Source of the DNA: Aquarana catesbeiana
Taxonomy: Eukaryota; Chordata; Amphibia; Anura; Ranidae
Assembly: GCF_042186555.1 (NCBI RefSeq)
Contig: NC_133336.1
Coordinates: 192,626,251 to 192,690,250, forward strand
Direction of reading: 5' to 3'
Length of the DNA: 64,000 nucleotides
Positions within the stretch are counted from its first letter, which is position 1; each line of letters begins with the position of its first letter. The notes beneath the pieces are model-generated. The model made no database searches, had not been told where the DNA came from, and was given only the letters and a program-made list of their open reading frames with translations. Of the stretch, positions 12,511 to 23,712 are shown in pieces. The position numbers were made by a program, and so were the translations under genes.

Positions 12511-13390
12511 TCCACTTTTATTGTATTTTTTTTGTCTGGAGTTCTCCTAAAATATTTCCAGGTCTGTTTTTGGTGAAGCCAATAGGACTTTGAATGTTAC
12601 TGCACCAGCCTGGAGTTCTGCTTTAAGCCAATCCAATGTCTCCTTTAAAAGATACATGTTATTATTACACAGGGCTATCAAATATTAATACATTAAACTC
12701 GCCCTAGATATTTACAATGTCCTTGGCATGGTCTATAGTAGTAGTTGCTGTTGAAGTGTATTGAGGGCCCCGAAGGAGTTTAGTAAGCACAACCCGGAGA
12801 AGTGATGCATTCTGTGTCCAGTGGGAGGCCGTCCGCCTCTGGAGGGTTGGTACTTCAGTTTAATTTGCAGACTGATTGCTGAGCACAGAGCGATGTGTCT
12901 GGTATAGTAAATGCATGGCGGCTCACCTTGTATGCTCTCTTTATCTGCAGAGGCTTTTACAGGACTTTGGGTAACTAAGAAACTGTATGGGCAGTTGAAA
13001 AGGGGCTCTGTACCATTGAAAGTGCAAAAATTCACCTGTTGATCCTGCCTGAAATCCAGCACGTGCCTAAATTCCTGCCTTCTTATTAATTAGCATTGTT
13101 CCTAGTTCTCTCTGTGGACTACATAACTCAGTATATGACTCTGTAAGGCTAGGTTTAGATGTCTACGTCTGAACCCTCTACTCCTCTGAAAAGACATCTG
13201 TGTTCACAACCACGACCCAAAAAACTATTGGTCTGCTAATCAGCATCTTCCCAATCTGTGTGGCAATAGGTGAGTTGGTAGAGCACTGAATCTAAAACAA
13301 GATGCATAAGACTTGGGATCCAAATTTTCGAAGCCACTCTTAGTCATCTGGGGTATCCGAAGTCGTTTCAGACCTGTGGAGAAGGTGAGA
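12511..13390. other. low-copy intronic DNA
   Basis: No gene. The 109-aa minus-strand ORF at 12733-13062 has no recognisable domain and no splice or start context that would support it. Confidence 0.4.
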
Positions 13391-14660
13391 ACACCACAGA
13401 TGTAGTGTAAGACACCGTCAAATGAGAGGTCAATTAGCTACATTTCAAAGAACCCCCAGCAATCTCAGGAGGAACCCTAGAGTTCCACATTACCCTGGTT
13501 GAGAATGACTGTTCTACAGGGAACCCCCAGGTATGGAATATGCATAGTTACATTGGTCTAATGAGAGGTCAATTAGCCACACCACAAAGAACCCCCAACA
13601 AACTCTGGAGAAACCCTACAACCAATTCATTGGGGATTGGTCAGTAGAAGGTCTCCTTACAGTAGTGGTCAGAATGCCACCCTTAGAGAGAATTAAAAAG
13701 ATGGTACAGTCAATGGAAAGGGGACCAATTATCTTTTTTAACTCTCTCTAAGGGTGGCCTTCTGATCACTACTGTAAGGAGGCCTTCTACTGACCGACCC
13801 CAGTGAATTGGTTTTAGGGTTGTAGGGTTCCTCCAGGGTTTGTTGGGGGTTCTTTGAGCTGTGGATAAGTGACCTTTAATTTAATGGTGTCTGTAAAGTT
13901 CCAGAGCCAACGCCACTTAGTAGAGTCAATGGAATGGCACCAATTACGTAGCGTTGGCTCTGGAACTTTACAGACACCATTAAATTAAAGGTCAATTATC
14001 CACAGCTCAAAGAACCCCCAGCAAACCCTGGAGGAACCCTACAACTCCAAAACCAATTCACAAGAGGTCAGTCAATAAAAGGTCAGCCCGTAGAGATAGT
14101 TAAAAAGATAATTGGTGCCATTTCATTGTCTCTACTGAGTGGCATTGGCTCTGGAACTGTATAGACACCGTCAAATGAAAGGTCAATTAGCCACAGTTCA
14201 AGGAACCCTCAGCAACCTCTGGAGGAACCCTAAAACCCCAAAACCAATTAATTGAGGGTCAGTGGGTACAATGCCTCCTTACAGTGGTGGTCAGAATGTC
14301 ACCCTTAGAGATTGTAAAGTTCCAGAGCCATCGCCACTTGGTAGAGTCAATGGAATGACACCAATGATCTTTTTAACTATCTCTAAGGGTGACATTCTGA
14401 CCACCACTCTAAGGAGGCATTCTACACACTGACTCCCAATTAATTGGTTCAGGGTTTAGGGGTTCCTCCAGAGGTTGCTGAGAGTTCCTTGAACTGTGGC
14501 TAATTGACCTTTCATTTGACGGTGTCTGTAAAGTTCCAGAGCCATCACCACTTTGTAGAGTCAACGGAATGGCACCAATGATCTTTTTAACTGACACCGT
14601 CAAATGAGAGGTCAAATAGCCACAGTTCAAAGAACCCCCAGCAACCTCTGGAGGAACCCT
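13391..14660. repeat. cluster of overlapping inverted repeats
   Basis: A unit containing CACCGTCAAATGAGAGGTCA, GAACCCCCAGCAA and a segment with CCTTACAGT.GTGGTCAGA occurs in alternating orientation. Hairpin A pairs about 13561-13702 with 13731-13880 (28-bp spacer). Hairpin B pairs about 13846-13913 with 13951-14018 (37-bp spacer). Hairpin C pairs about 14230-14312 with 14379-14460 (66-bp spacer). The arms are shared between neighbouring hairpins. No coding content. Confidence 0.85.
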
Positions 14661-15868
14661 GGTTGAGAATGACTGATCTAAAGGGATCTCACAGGTATGG
14701 AATATGCATAGTAACATTGGTCTAAGTTTGAACAATGTAACTTTGTAAAAATATCCATCAGTAGAATTCTTCCATGATGTGACAACTTATTGTCCAGTAT
14801 TCCAGTATTTAATATCAACATCCAGTCCTGATGAAGGAGACATACTGAGCCTCTGAAATGCATTGGATTTTTCTTTTAACTTCTTGTATGAAATAAAGAT
14901 TTTCTGTACCTATACACTGTGAGAAGCTCACAGCGTGCAGTGAAATCAGATAAGGAATATCAGTCCAGGAGAAGAGCCTTTACAACTGTGCAAGATTGAA
15001 GGGAAGGCTGGAGGTCAAAGATGGACTTTGATTTATGTTGGTCCTTTTGACTGTTTATTTGATCAAACATTACTCGAAACTGTTTGCCAATGCAAAAAAA
15101 TTGCCATTGGTGTGGCTAGAATTATTTATTTGATGTAGCATATGCAAGGCAATCTTGGCTGAGAAGTGCCCCCCCTAGAAAAGTATTGTAAAACGTTGCC
15201 CTCAGTGTACTTACATAACTAGTTTTATCTATCAATATCATTACAAGGGTCTCCTGTCTATGATCTCATTACAAAGAAATCTGTCTTTCTACTAATTTAC
15301 AGCTCCCCGCCGGTCCATTAGGCCAGAAATCATGACCTAGGCCAGGGAGGTCTGCCCATTTGGTGAAATGCTGTCATCCGCCGAATTACATTTTTAAAAC
15401 GACTTAAACTGTCATAAATCCATCAATTGTATTATGAGGTTATATTGTGGCATCATCCATAGCTTAGAGCACCATTATGTGTTGTTCTACTCTATAATGT
15501 AGAGATAGCTTCAGTAAAGCCGTGGAGAGTTTATAAATCCCAGAGCCATGTCTATGATGGGGCAAAGTGGTGATTTTCCACACATATGCTAAAATAAACA
15601 CCACAAAATTATACAGTATTTCATGAAAGGTTCCATAGAATATTTTTATGTTGCTTGATAATGGCGCCCAACTGTTTATCACATTTATATTTTCAGTAAA
15701 TGAAAATACATTAAAATTAATTTTAGTCCATATAAACACAATAACGTTTTTCATTTTTTCAGTAAGTTCTAAAAGATGAGGCTGTGTGGAGTAAAGAGAC
15801 ACTAAATATGTCAAGACTTAAAATTGAGTGCTGCCATGAAACAATAACAAATTTTATATAGGAAGATA
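14661..15868. other. low-copy intronic DNA with a hammerhead-like core
   Basis: No gene. At 14828-14867 CTGATGA is followed 20 nt later by GAAATGCATTGG, resembling a decayed hammerhead core (see the ribozyme at 22326). The rest is AT-rich and unassigned. Confidence 0.35.
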
Positions 15869-16619
15869 CACAATATTACCAAAGGTATTGGGACACCTGC
15901 CTTTACACGCACATGAACTTTAATGGCATCCCAGACTTACTCCATAGGGTTCAATATTGAGTTGACCCGCCCTTTGCTGTTATAACAGCTTCAACTCTTC
16001 TAGGAAGGCTGTCCACAAGGTTTAGGAGTGTGTCTATGGGAATGTTTGACCATTCTTCCAGAAGCGTATTTGTGAGGTCAGGTACTGATGTTGAACGAGA
16101 AGGCCTGGCTCGCAGTCTCCGCTCTCATTCATCCCAAAGGTGTTCTATGGGGTTCAGGTCAGGACTCTGTGCAGGATAGTCAAGTTCCTCCACTCCAAAC
16201 GCCCTCATCCATGTGTTTATGGACCTTGCTTTGTACACTGGTGTGCAGTCATGTTGGAACAGGAAGGGGCCATCCCCAAACTGTTCCCACAAAGTTGGGA
16301 GCATGAAATTGTCCAAAATGTCTTGGTATGCTGACGCCCTGAGTTTGTGACGCCCATGAATTAGAGTGGAGACTGCGAGCCAGGCCTTCTCATTCAACAT
16401 CAGTGCCTGACCTCACAAATGCACTTCTGGAAGAATGATCAAACGTTCCCATAGACACACTCCTAAAACTTGTGGACAGCCTTCCCAGAAGAGTTGAAGC
16501 TGTTATAACTGTAAAGAGTGGGCCAACTCAATATTGAACCCTACAGACTAAGACTGGGATGCCATTAAAGTTCACATGCGTGTAAAGGCAGGCGTCCCAT
16601 TACTTTTGGTAATATAGTG
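15869..16619. mobile_element. palindromic Tc1-like element, TA target site
   Basis: Flanked by TA (15867-15868 and 16620-16621). Ends CACAATATTACCAAAGG and, reversed, CACTATATTACCAAAAG. The inverted arms are long, about 267 bp each (15869-16135 and 16352-16619), leaving about 217 bp in the middle. Tc1/mariner elements duplicate TA and some have IR/DR ends of 200 bp or more. The centre and right arm encode a transposase fragment on the minus strand. Confidence 0.85.
16125..16400 (-). pseudogene. Tc1-like transposase C-terminal fragment
   Basis: 91 codons with FQHDCTPVYKA, containing the second catalytic Asp of the DDE triad, and FGVEELDYPAQSPDLNPIEH, containing the SPDLNPIEHLW block with the catalytic Glu. 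The helix-turn-helix N terminus and the first Asp are absent, and part of the frame lies in the inverted arm, so it cannot make an active enzyme. The same coding block is tandemly amplified at 55400-56257. Confidence 0.85.
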
Positions 16620-16739
16620 TATGTTACCTTTGCTCAACCAAATCAGCTTTCTGAAGCCAGGCTGGTGCTTTGGCTGAAGTGTCCCCAGACTCAGATAGCA
16701 AGATTAGTAGTAGGTTTCAGCCAGCTACTCATCATCCAA

Positions 16740-17170
16740 TAAAATGCCAATCTTTATTAGCTACATGGTAAAACACAAATGTGACAGTCTAACGCGTTTC
16801 GGCTGTGGCAGCCTTCCTTATTCCTGTACTATGAGGAAGGCCACAGCTGAAATGTGTTAGCCTGTCACATTTGTGTTTTACTATGTAGCTAATAAAGATT
16901 TGCATTTTATCGGATGATATCGAGTATCTGTCTGGAACTTACTACTAATCTTGCTATCTGAGTGTGGAGACACTTCAGCCAGAGCACCGGCCCGGTTGCA
17001 GAAAGCTGATTTGCGGTTGAGTAGCAAGGTAGAATTTTCTACTAACAACAAATTTCACCCAAATTTTACCCAAATTTTCTATAGACGAAGTTTTAAAAAT
17101 CTCTTTAGGGTTCAATAATGGCCCTACAATTATTCCTCTTACTAAACTGTGTGCAGTGATGCCTAATATG
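16740..17170. repeat. hairpin module, copy 1
   Basis: A near-perfect hairpin (about 16755-16915) with arms containing AGCTACATGGTAAAACACAA and ACGCGTTTCGGCTGTGG, followed by a segment containing TTTCACCCAAATTTTACCC. Both parts recur at 19255-19580. The arm carries CTATGAGGAAGG...GCTGAAATGTGTTAG, a decayed form of a common vertebrate CTGATGA...GAAACGCGTT repeat. Confidence 0.75.
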
Positions 17171-18555
17171 TGTTGCACAATCCTCGTTTATGTACCCACA
17201 TTTGCCTTGCACATTTTTTTTTTTACAATAATTTTAATATAATTTAATTTTTTTTTATCACTTTTTTCATTTACCTTCATTGCAATTACAAGTGGGCTTG
17301 TGATAGCAAATAAGGAGTGACAGGTGTCCTTTACAGAGGCATCATGGGCCTCCTGGGTCCCTTACCCTAGGTTCACATCCGTGCCTTTCTGCTGGCCGCG
17401 TTTGAGTGGGCACGGCAGCCCATTCATTTTAAAAGGCTGCCATGCCTGCGTTTCCCGCAGTAAAAGGTGCACCTTTTTTAAAACGCGGCCGGCAGGGAAA
17501 TTGCATGGTCATATAGGGTGTTAGTAAAAAATTTTTTGGAAAAGGTAAAATAACCCTTTAACTTTATTGAGAGTGTACAACGTTACACTCCATTCAAATC
17601 CCTGTGCTGCAGTGCATAGGAGGGGCCTATACCAAGTACCCACCCAGGAGGAACTATGCACACACTTTTTAGGTTTCTCAAAGTAACTATTAGTAAATTG
17701 GTTGAAGCTGAAACAGTCACAATGAATAAACGATAGGCACAGTGCAGAACATGACTTTTAATTTCAGCTCTCAGCACTGTATTACACTGTGGTTGGCTTA
17801 TGCTGTTAGGGTGGCCGTACGTAGGTCAAGCAGGCTCCACTTGCCCACTGTGACCTAGGAAATGTGTGTGTACCACTCAGGCTCGGTGGTGAGAGGGGAT
17901 GGATTTAATACTTTCGCAGCTGCTGTTAGAGTGCTGCCAGGGGATGGAACCTGTCCTGGTTTCCGTAAAGCTTCAAAGAACAATGGTGTAGCCCCTAAAA
18001 GTCGCACATATAGGTATCCTGGGGTAATGGGTAGAGTGGCACCCTCAGCCTGGGCTCCAACCAGGCTACACCCCCAACACATCTATTCGCCCCCCAGAGC
18101 TTAATCACTGGGCTGTTCCCCATGGTTATGTCAGGGCTGGGCTCAGCCCTTCCTTCTCAGAGCTGGCCGCTCACCTGTCGGCTAATTGCCAACTCCTATC
18201 TCTCCACAGTTACTCAGCTGTTGATGATATCCTGCTTGTCAGTAGTGCCTACTTAAGCCGTCCAGCCCAAAGGATCTCTGCCTTCGCCTTGGTCAACATT
18301 CTCCTGCGTTCCTGTTTAAAGACTTGCTTTGCTGACATCCCTTCTGGCTCCAGATCCTGCTTGCTGTTCCACTACATTGATCCCTGACTTCTGGCTTGGC
18401 TGACTATCCGTTCCGGTTACTGAACTTTGGCTATGTTTTGACTACGTTTGTTCTTTTTACTTTTATTATTAAACAAGTGTGATTTAACTGTACTTCTGTC
18501 TCGGTCAGATTTCATGGTTTCTGACAGGTTAAGCTCCAGGACACCAAGATATGCG
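17171..18555. other. interspersed repeat remnants, no gene
   Basis: Contains poly-T stretches and, at about 18120-18530, a GC-richer stretch beginning CTGTTCCCCATGGTTATG and ending with GTTCTTTTTACTTTTATTAT, which looks like an old interspersed repeat end. ORFs of 60-80 aa here have no family features. Confidence 0.3.
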
Positions 18556-18559
18556 ACTT

Positions 18560-19255
18560 TTAGCCCACTAATTGGGGTCCTCGGAATGTTCTACTATGTC
18601 CCTGTCCTCAGGGCCCACTAACAGGCCAGGTTTTATGTATTACCTTGGGGAGATGCAGACTAGAATACTGCAATCACTGAGCAGAAAATGATAACACCTG
18701 TTATGTATTTCAGTTATCTTGCAAACCTGGCCTGTTAGTGGGCCCTGAGGACAGGGTTGATGACCACTGTCTTACGCTGTCCCTACCGGCCAGGAACCTT
18801 TCCCTAACCAGCAAGTTCCTTTGCCTAACATGCCACTTGCTCAAAAGCATGCCTGAATGATATGGGATCTCCTGTTTAAAGGCTCTCCTGTTAACATGGC
18901 CGCCCAAACTGGGAATTAGATATCCAATCAGAGAACTGCCTTACCAGGAAGAACTAACGGAGTCCACAAGGGGACAATTCCCTAATCAGATTCCTCTTTC
19001 CCTGTAGCATCGGCACAGTGTCATCTACAGGTGGAAGGAATACCTGCACCTTGCCTATAAGCGCATTGCTCTGCAGTGCAGTAAGCTGCGGTAAAATGAA
19101 GCTCGTCTGCATTTGTTTTCGCCATGTATAACACCAGCATTATGTTACAACCAAGGCACAATAATTGTTTTTTTGGAGGCACCTGTTTGAAGAGGCACCC
19201 TGACGAAATTAGCACGCATTCTGTCCTAACCTCCGACTCCAGAAATTTGGCAAAT
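18560..19255. repeat. duplicated module, copy 1
   Basis: About 500 bp of this stretch recurs at 19575-20110, roughly 870 bp away, in the same order: AGCCCACTAATTGGGGTCCT, AGGAACCTTTCCCTAACCAG, CATGCCACTTGCTCAAAAGC, GTAGCATCGGCACAGTG and CGGTAAAATG. No coding capacity. Confidence 0.8.
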
Positions 19256-19580
19256 TTTAGATATTTTACCTACATGGTAATACACAAATGTGACAGGCTA
19301 ACGCATTTCGGCTGTGGCAGCCTTCCTCGTTCCTGTGTTAAGAGGAAGGCTGCCAAAGCCGAAATGTGTTAGCCTGTCACATTTGTGTTTCGCCATGTAG
19401 CTAATAAAGATTTGCATTTTATTGGATGATAGCCTGGTGGAATTTTCTACCAACATCAAATTTCACCCAGATTTTACCCAAAATTTTCTGCAGACAAAGC
19501 TTTAAAAATCTCTACAGCCCATCAATTTAGAGTTCAATAATGGCCCTACAACTATTCTTCTTACTAGACTGTGTGCAGTG
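19255..19580. repeat. hairpin module, copy 2
   Basis: Same hairpin plus following segment as 16740-17170, with GTGACAGGCTAACGCATTTC in one arm and GAAATGTGTTAGCCTGTCAC in the other. It separates the two copies of the 18560 module, so hairpin and module were duplicated as one block. Confidence 0.8.
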
Positions 19581-20110
19581 ATTCTTTTAGCCCACTGTTC
19601 AGGGTCCTCGGAAGGTTCAGACACACAGAACATTCTACTGTGTCCCTTGCACTGTCCAGGAACCTTTCCCTAACCAGCAAGTTCCTTTCCCTAACATGCC
19701 ACTTGCTCAAAAGCATGCCGAATTATATCGGATCCCCTATTTAAAGGCTGCCCAAACGCTCATGGGAATTCGATATCCAATGAGAGATCTGCCTTCCCAG
19801 AGAGAAGTAATGGAGTCCACAAGGGGACAATTGCCTTATCAGACGCCTCTTTTCCTGTAGCATCGGCACAGTGCCACCTACAGGCGGGAAGAATACCTGC
19901 ACTTGCCTACAAGCCCAGTGAGCTGCGGTAAAATGCAGCACGTTTGCGTTTCTTTTTCGCCACATAACACTCCAGCATTATGGTACAACCGAGGCACATA
20001 GAAAACAATTGTTGGATCAGGTGCACCTGTTTGGAAGAGGCACCCCCACCAAAATTAGCGCACACTCTGCCCTAACCTCCAATTCCGAAAATTTGGCAAC
20101 CCGTAAAAAA
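19575..20110. repeat. duplicated module, copy 2
   Basis: Second copy of the 18560-19255 module with the same ordered landmarks and small indels. No gene. Confidence 0.8.
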
Positions 20111-21640
20111 AATATGTGAGCTTGGCATGTACTTGTAATAAAATAAACAGCAAACTATTCAATAACAATAAAACCCGTTCCACAAGGGGTACTGGTACTT
20201 GCGTTACAGGCCCCTTCCTGTGACAAAAGCCTTTTAGCGCAAAGTAGATTATCCCTAATAGCCTCTAATGGTGCCGGGATTCGATTAGGAGCCATGATTA
20301 AACTTGGCTGCTGCTTGGTCGATTCTACTCAGCGTTTTCCCAGCTTCCAAGTGTAAATAGAATATTTCGCCGTATACCTTGTCCAACACATGTTGTGTGC
20401 GTCTGATCACATCTCCCGGCTGTAGGTGGGATTAGCGTCCTGACATTCCCAGGGTACGCCGTAACTCGAGACGCTGCCAGATTTTCATACTACCCATAAT
20501 CCCCCCTGCCCCGGGCCCAATACCCAGAGGACCATAGTCATGTAAGATTTTATTACAGAATAAATACATTATATATGGACACGGCTCACCGCATATAACT
20601 CTATATCAGGCGGCTATGCTCCAGGAGAGATAGGCCGTCCTGTATGAGTAAGCGTCCGGCTTTTTTTCTACAACACAGCGTATAAATCATCGTTTCGGTG
20701 ACGTACGCCCTTAATGTTCTCCAGAGCCATACTGATTAGGAGTTAATGGAAATATCAGAAAACTGGAAGTGAAATAGAAAGGAAATAATATTTTAGTCAA
20801 TGTCGGCTTGTCTACAGCTTCACAGTTGTTCAACTTTTGGCCACTTTTTATTCCCTCTTTTAGGTCTAACCTATACAGTACATCTATTAATGATGGCTGC
20901 TGGGGGATCTATTGTCGCTACTCTCTATAACACTAGTACTAGCCTTTTCTGTAACCCTTGTGCCTCGTATACACGATCGGACTTTCCGACAACAAAACCG
21001 TGGAATTGTGTTCGAAGGGTGTTGGCTCAAACTTGTCTTGCATATACACGGTTACACAAATGTTGGCCAACAATTACGAATGTAGTGACATACTAGGCGT
21101 ACTACGTGGTTTTTCATCTCTTTAGCGCTACACTTTGGGCTCCTTCTGCTAATTTTGTCTTAGTAGAAGTTTGGTGAGTGTTGATTCGTGCTTTTCAGTT
21201 TGTTTCGGAACGGCTGTTCGTCAACCAGACATGTTGCGGAATCGGAGGAGATGACGTGTTATTATTTTATTGGCCTTGGAGTTATTGCTTTGATATTATT
21301 TTTTTGGTTGAATAATTATTTGATTTGGTATATTTTCTATATTTTTGGATGCATAGAATGAACTTTTTGGTTAAGTTCTATTGACAGATAGCATGTCTAA
21401 TTTTATTTGTTTTCTTTTTTTAATGCACAATAAAAAGAATTGTAGAGAATAATACTTGGCTATGTGTTTTACTTCAAATGATAGTTTGGGAGTAGGCAGT
21501 TACATTTTATAAAATACAATGTAAAATTGACAAGGGACACCAACATAGTTGTATCTTTGATCTTAAAAACTATAGGATAATGGTAATATAGTAGATGCGA
21601 CCTAACACAACATAATTATAGCAATGACAAGCCTCCATCC
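20111..21640. other. intronic DNA with a partial GTACACACG MITE
   Basis: From about 20965 the sequence TATACACGATCGGACTTTCC and, further on, GTTGGCTCAAACTTGTCTTG match, in reverse, the right end of the MITE at 24402-24835. The copy is diverged and its other end is not clear. Nothing else was recognised. Confidence 0.45.
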
Positions 21641-21748
21641 CTAATATGTATACAACAAGAAGAAGGAGACTTTGTATGAGGCAAGTCATTGGATTGTTCA
21701 ATTTATTAAGAAATAGCAGATTACATTAAGGAAAGTGTCAATCTGTAA

Positions 21749-22149
21749 GGCCCCTTTCACACATGCGGACCGTATGTCCGTATTTCAACCATCCGTTTTC
21801 GGATGAAATACGGACATACATGCATCCCTATGGGATAGCGGGTGTCAGCGGATGTACATCCGCTGACACCCGATGTTGTCCGGCTCCGCTCTCATCCGAT
21901 TGTGCGGACGGAAGAAAATCCTATTTTTCTATCCGTCTGCAGAGCGGATCGGAGGAACACGGACAGACGGCCCGTGTTCCTCCGATCCCCCATAGGGGAG
22001 AGCGGAGATCTGAAGGGGCGGTCCCTGCACAGTGTGCGGGTCCCGCCCTGTCATCCGCCGGCTCAGCTGGGGAAAACGGAGCAATCCCCGCTGAGCAGCG
22101 GATGTTCACGGGGCGGATCAACACGGATCCGTCCCGTGTGAAAGGGGCC
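21749..22149. mobile_element. Harbinger-type MITE with TAA target duplication
   Basis: 401 bp with inverted ends GGCCCCTTTCACAC and TAA on each side (21746-21748 and 22150-22152). The opposite arm of the surrounding palindrome keeps the uninterrupted sequence, with a single TTA (22562-22564, minus-strand TAA). This shows directly that 3 bp were duplicated on insertion. PIF/Harbinger transposons duplicate TWA. It is GC-rich against its AT-rich surroundings. ORFs of up to 129 aa are not genes. Confidence 0.9.
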
Positions 22150-22325
22150 TAATACAGGACACAATCCAGTGTAATACATTTGCATAAATATAAATATAAA
22201 ACAATTATACAGAAGAAAGTACAAAATAATAAATAAACATATTAATTACAAAAGGACACTCATCCATACATGTTTCTCCGTTTAAAGGACATCCCTACTC
22301 ATAAATATTACTGATTTATTTTCAG

Positions 22326-22391
22326 AGCATCTTACTCCTGATGATTGGCAAGAGCCATGAAACGTGCGTCTAGTTATATCAAACTGATGCT
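22326..22391 (+). ncRNA. candidate type I hammerhead ribozyme
   Basis: CTGATGA (22338-22344) is followed by a stem II of TGGC/GCCA with an AAGA loop, then GAAA (22359-22362). A minimal stem III follows, ACG/CGT with a TG loop, ending in the cleavage triplet GTC (cleavage predicted after 22370). The outer part of stem I is AGCATC (22326-22331) pairing with GATGCT (22386-22391), with an internal loop and a few inner pairs. One T-T mismatch sits at the base of stem II. Core order and short stem III match type I hammerheads reported from amphibian and Penelope-like repeats. Activity is not shown by sequence alone. Confidence 0.6.
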
Positions 22392-22675
22392 TTAAACAAT
22401 TTTGGCCTACCGTGAAAAATCGATCATGTTCATTGAACTTTTATGTATGGATGAGTGTCCTTTTGTAATTAATATGTTTATTTATTATTTTGTACTTTCT
22501 TCTGTATAATTGTTTTATATTTATATTTATGCAAATGTATTACACCGGATTGTGTCCTGTATTACAGATTGACACTTTCCTTAATGTAATCTGCTATTTC
22601 TTAATAAATTGAACAATCCAATGACTTGCCTTATACAAAGTCCCATTTCCTTTCTCCTTCTTCTTGTTGTATACA

Positions 22676-23460
22676 GGATAATGGTGTTGTGGTAACTTGC
22701 CCAAATAAAAAAAAAAAAAAAAAAAAAACATAATAATATTATTCTTGATATCACTAGAAAAAAAATCCTTTGAAAATTATTTTGCAATAACTCCATCAGT
22801 ATCACCAGTAAAGGAGCTTCATTATTATCCCATTAAAGAAGAAGAGAATTGTGCGCTGCATGTGGAGATTTCATAATTTGCCGCGTCACAAATGTCAATT
22901 CTCCATTACAAACGCTAGTTTACAAGACTGACTGATTCTGCTTCCGAGCATGCGTGTTTGTACTTTGGACTTTTGTCTGACGGACTTGTGTACACATGAT
23001 CGGAAAGTCCACCAACAAATGTCCGTAGGAGCCTCCACACGGTCGGACTTTCCGTCAACAAGCTCACATCCAACATTTCCTGACGGAAAATACGATCGTG
23101 TGTACACGGTATCAGGCTCCATTCACACCTGAGCGATCTGCAACCGATCGTTTTATTCTTTAAACTTTTTCTATTGTGTTTTTTTGCTGAGCGTTTTTGG
23201 AATGGCACCATTCATTTGAATGGGCCTCCCTCAGCTCCAGAAATGCTCCAAAAGAAGCTCATGTACCAAATCTTGGCACAGAGCCAGGAATGTTTTGCCG
23301 CGACTGTAGCACGTTTTGTCGCTTGACAATTGCGGCAGAATCGCCCCGCGTTTGGGGTGCCATTAAGAAATAATGGCATTGCAAACATATTTTGTGTTTT
23401 TCAGCATTTATAGAATCGTGGGCAGAATCACGGCAATTCTGATGGTGATCCGAATCGCCT
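22676..23460. other. intronic DNA with a GTACACACG MITE fragment
   Basis: A poly-A run lies at about 22709-22728. At about 22930-23115, GAGCATGCGTGTTTGTACTT, TGTACACATGATCGGAAAGT and ACGATCGTGTGTACACGG belong to the MITE family at 24402. A further palindromic tract (about 23120-23475) has CTCCATTCACACCTGAGCGA at one end and the reverse of AGCTCCATTCACACCTAGG at the other, so it is probably another MITE of about 350 bp. Confidence 0.5.
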
Positions 23461-23628
23461 AGGTGTGAATGGAGCTGAACACTAACCCTTCCTGTAACCC
23501 TAACACTGACCCTCCCTGTAACACTCTGTGTAACCCTATGACTTGCACTCTGTATAACCCTAGTTCTAGCCTTTCCTTTAACCTGAACACTAACCCTCCC
23601 TGTAACCCTAACACTCAGGGTTAGGGTT

Positions 23629-23712
23629 AGTTTGAGCCAACATCCGTCGAAAAAAATCCATGGATTTTGTTGTCGGAATGTCCGATCAATGTCCGACCGT
23701 GTGTACGGGGCA
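23629..23712. mobile_element. truncated GTACACACG MITE end
   Basis: 84 bp from TTTGAGCCAACATCCGTCG to GACCGTGTGTACGGGGCA, followed by TAA. It equals the right-hand end of the element at 24402-24835. The left part is missing, so this is a fragment, perhaps moved together with the array. Confidence 0.7.

Larger units (their letters stand above)
21648..22675. repeat. large palindrome with ribozyme-like centre
   Basis: Left arm 21648-22271 and right arm 22443-22675 are near-perfect reverse complements once the 401-bp MITE in the left arm is removed (about 220 versus 233 bp). The roughly 170-bp centre holds the hammerhead-like sequence. Landmarks are TATACAACAAGAAGAAGGAG at the outer left and its complement at the outer right. 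Inverted terminal sequences with a type I hammerhead are known from Penelope-like retroelements, but no reverse transcriptase is present, so the assignment is open. Confidence 0.85.

Noticed and set aside
12733..13062. Possible host exon or gene (109-aa ORF)
   Set aside because: No similarity I can recognise, no splice-site pair, and frame length is within chance for this size of window.
21763..22152. 129-aa ORF in the Harbinger-type MITE
   Set aside because: It lies within a short palindromic MITE and has no transposase motif.
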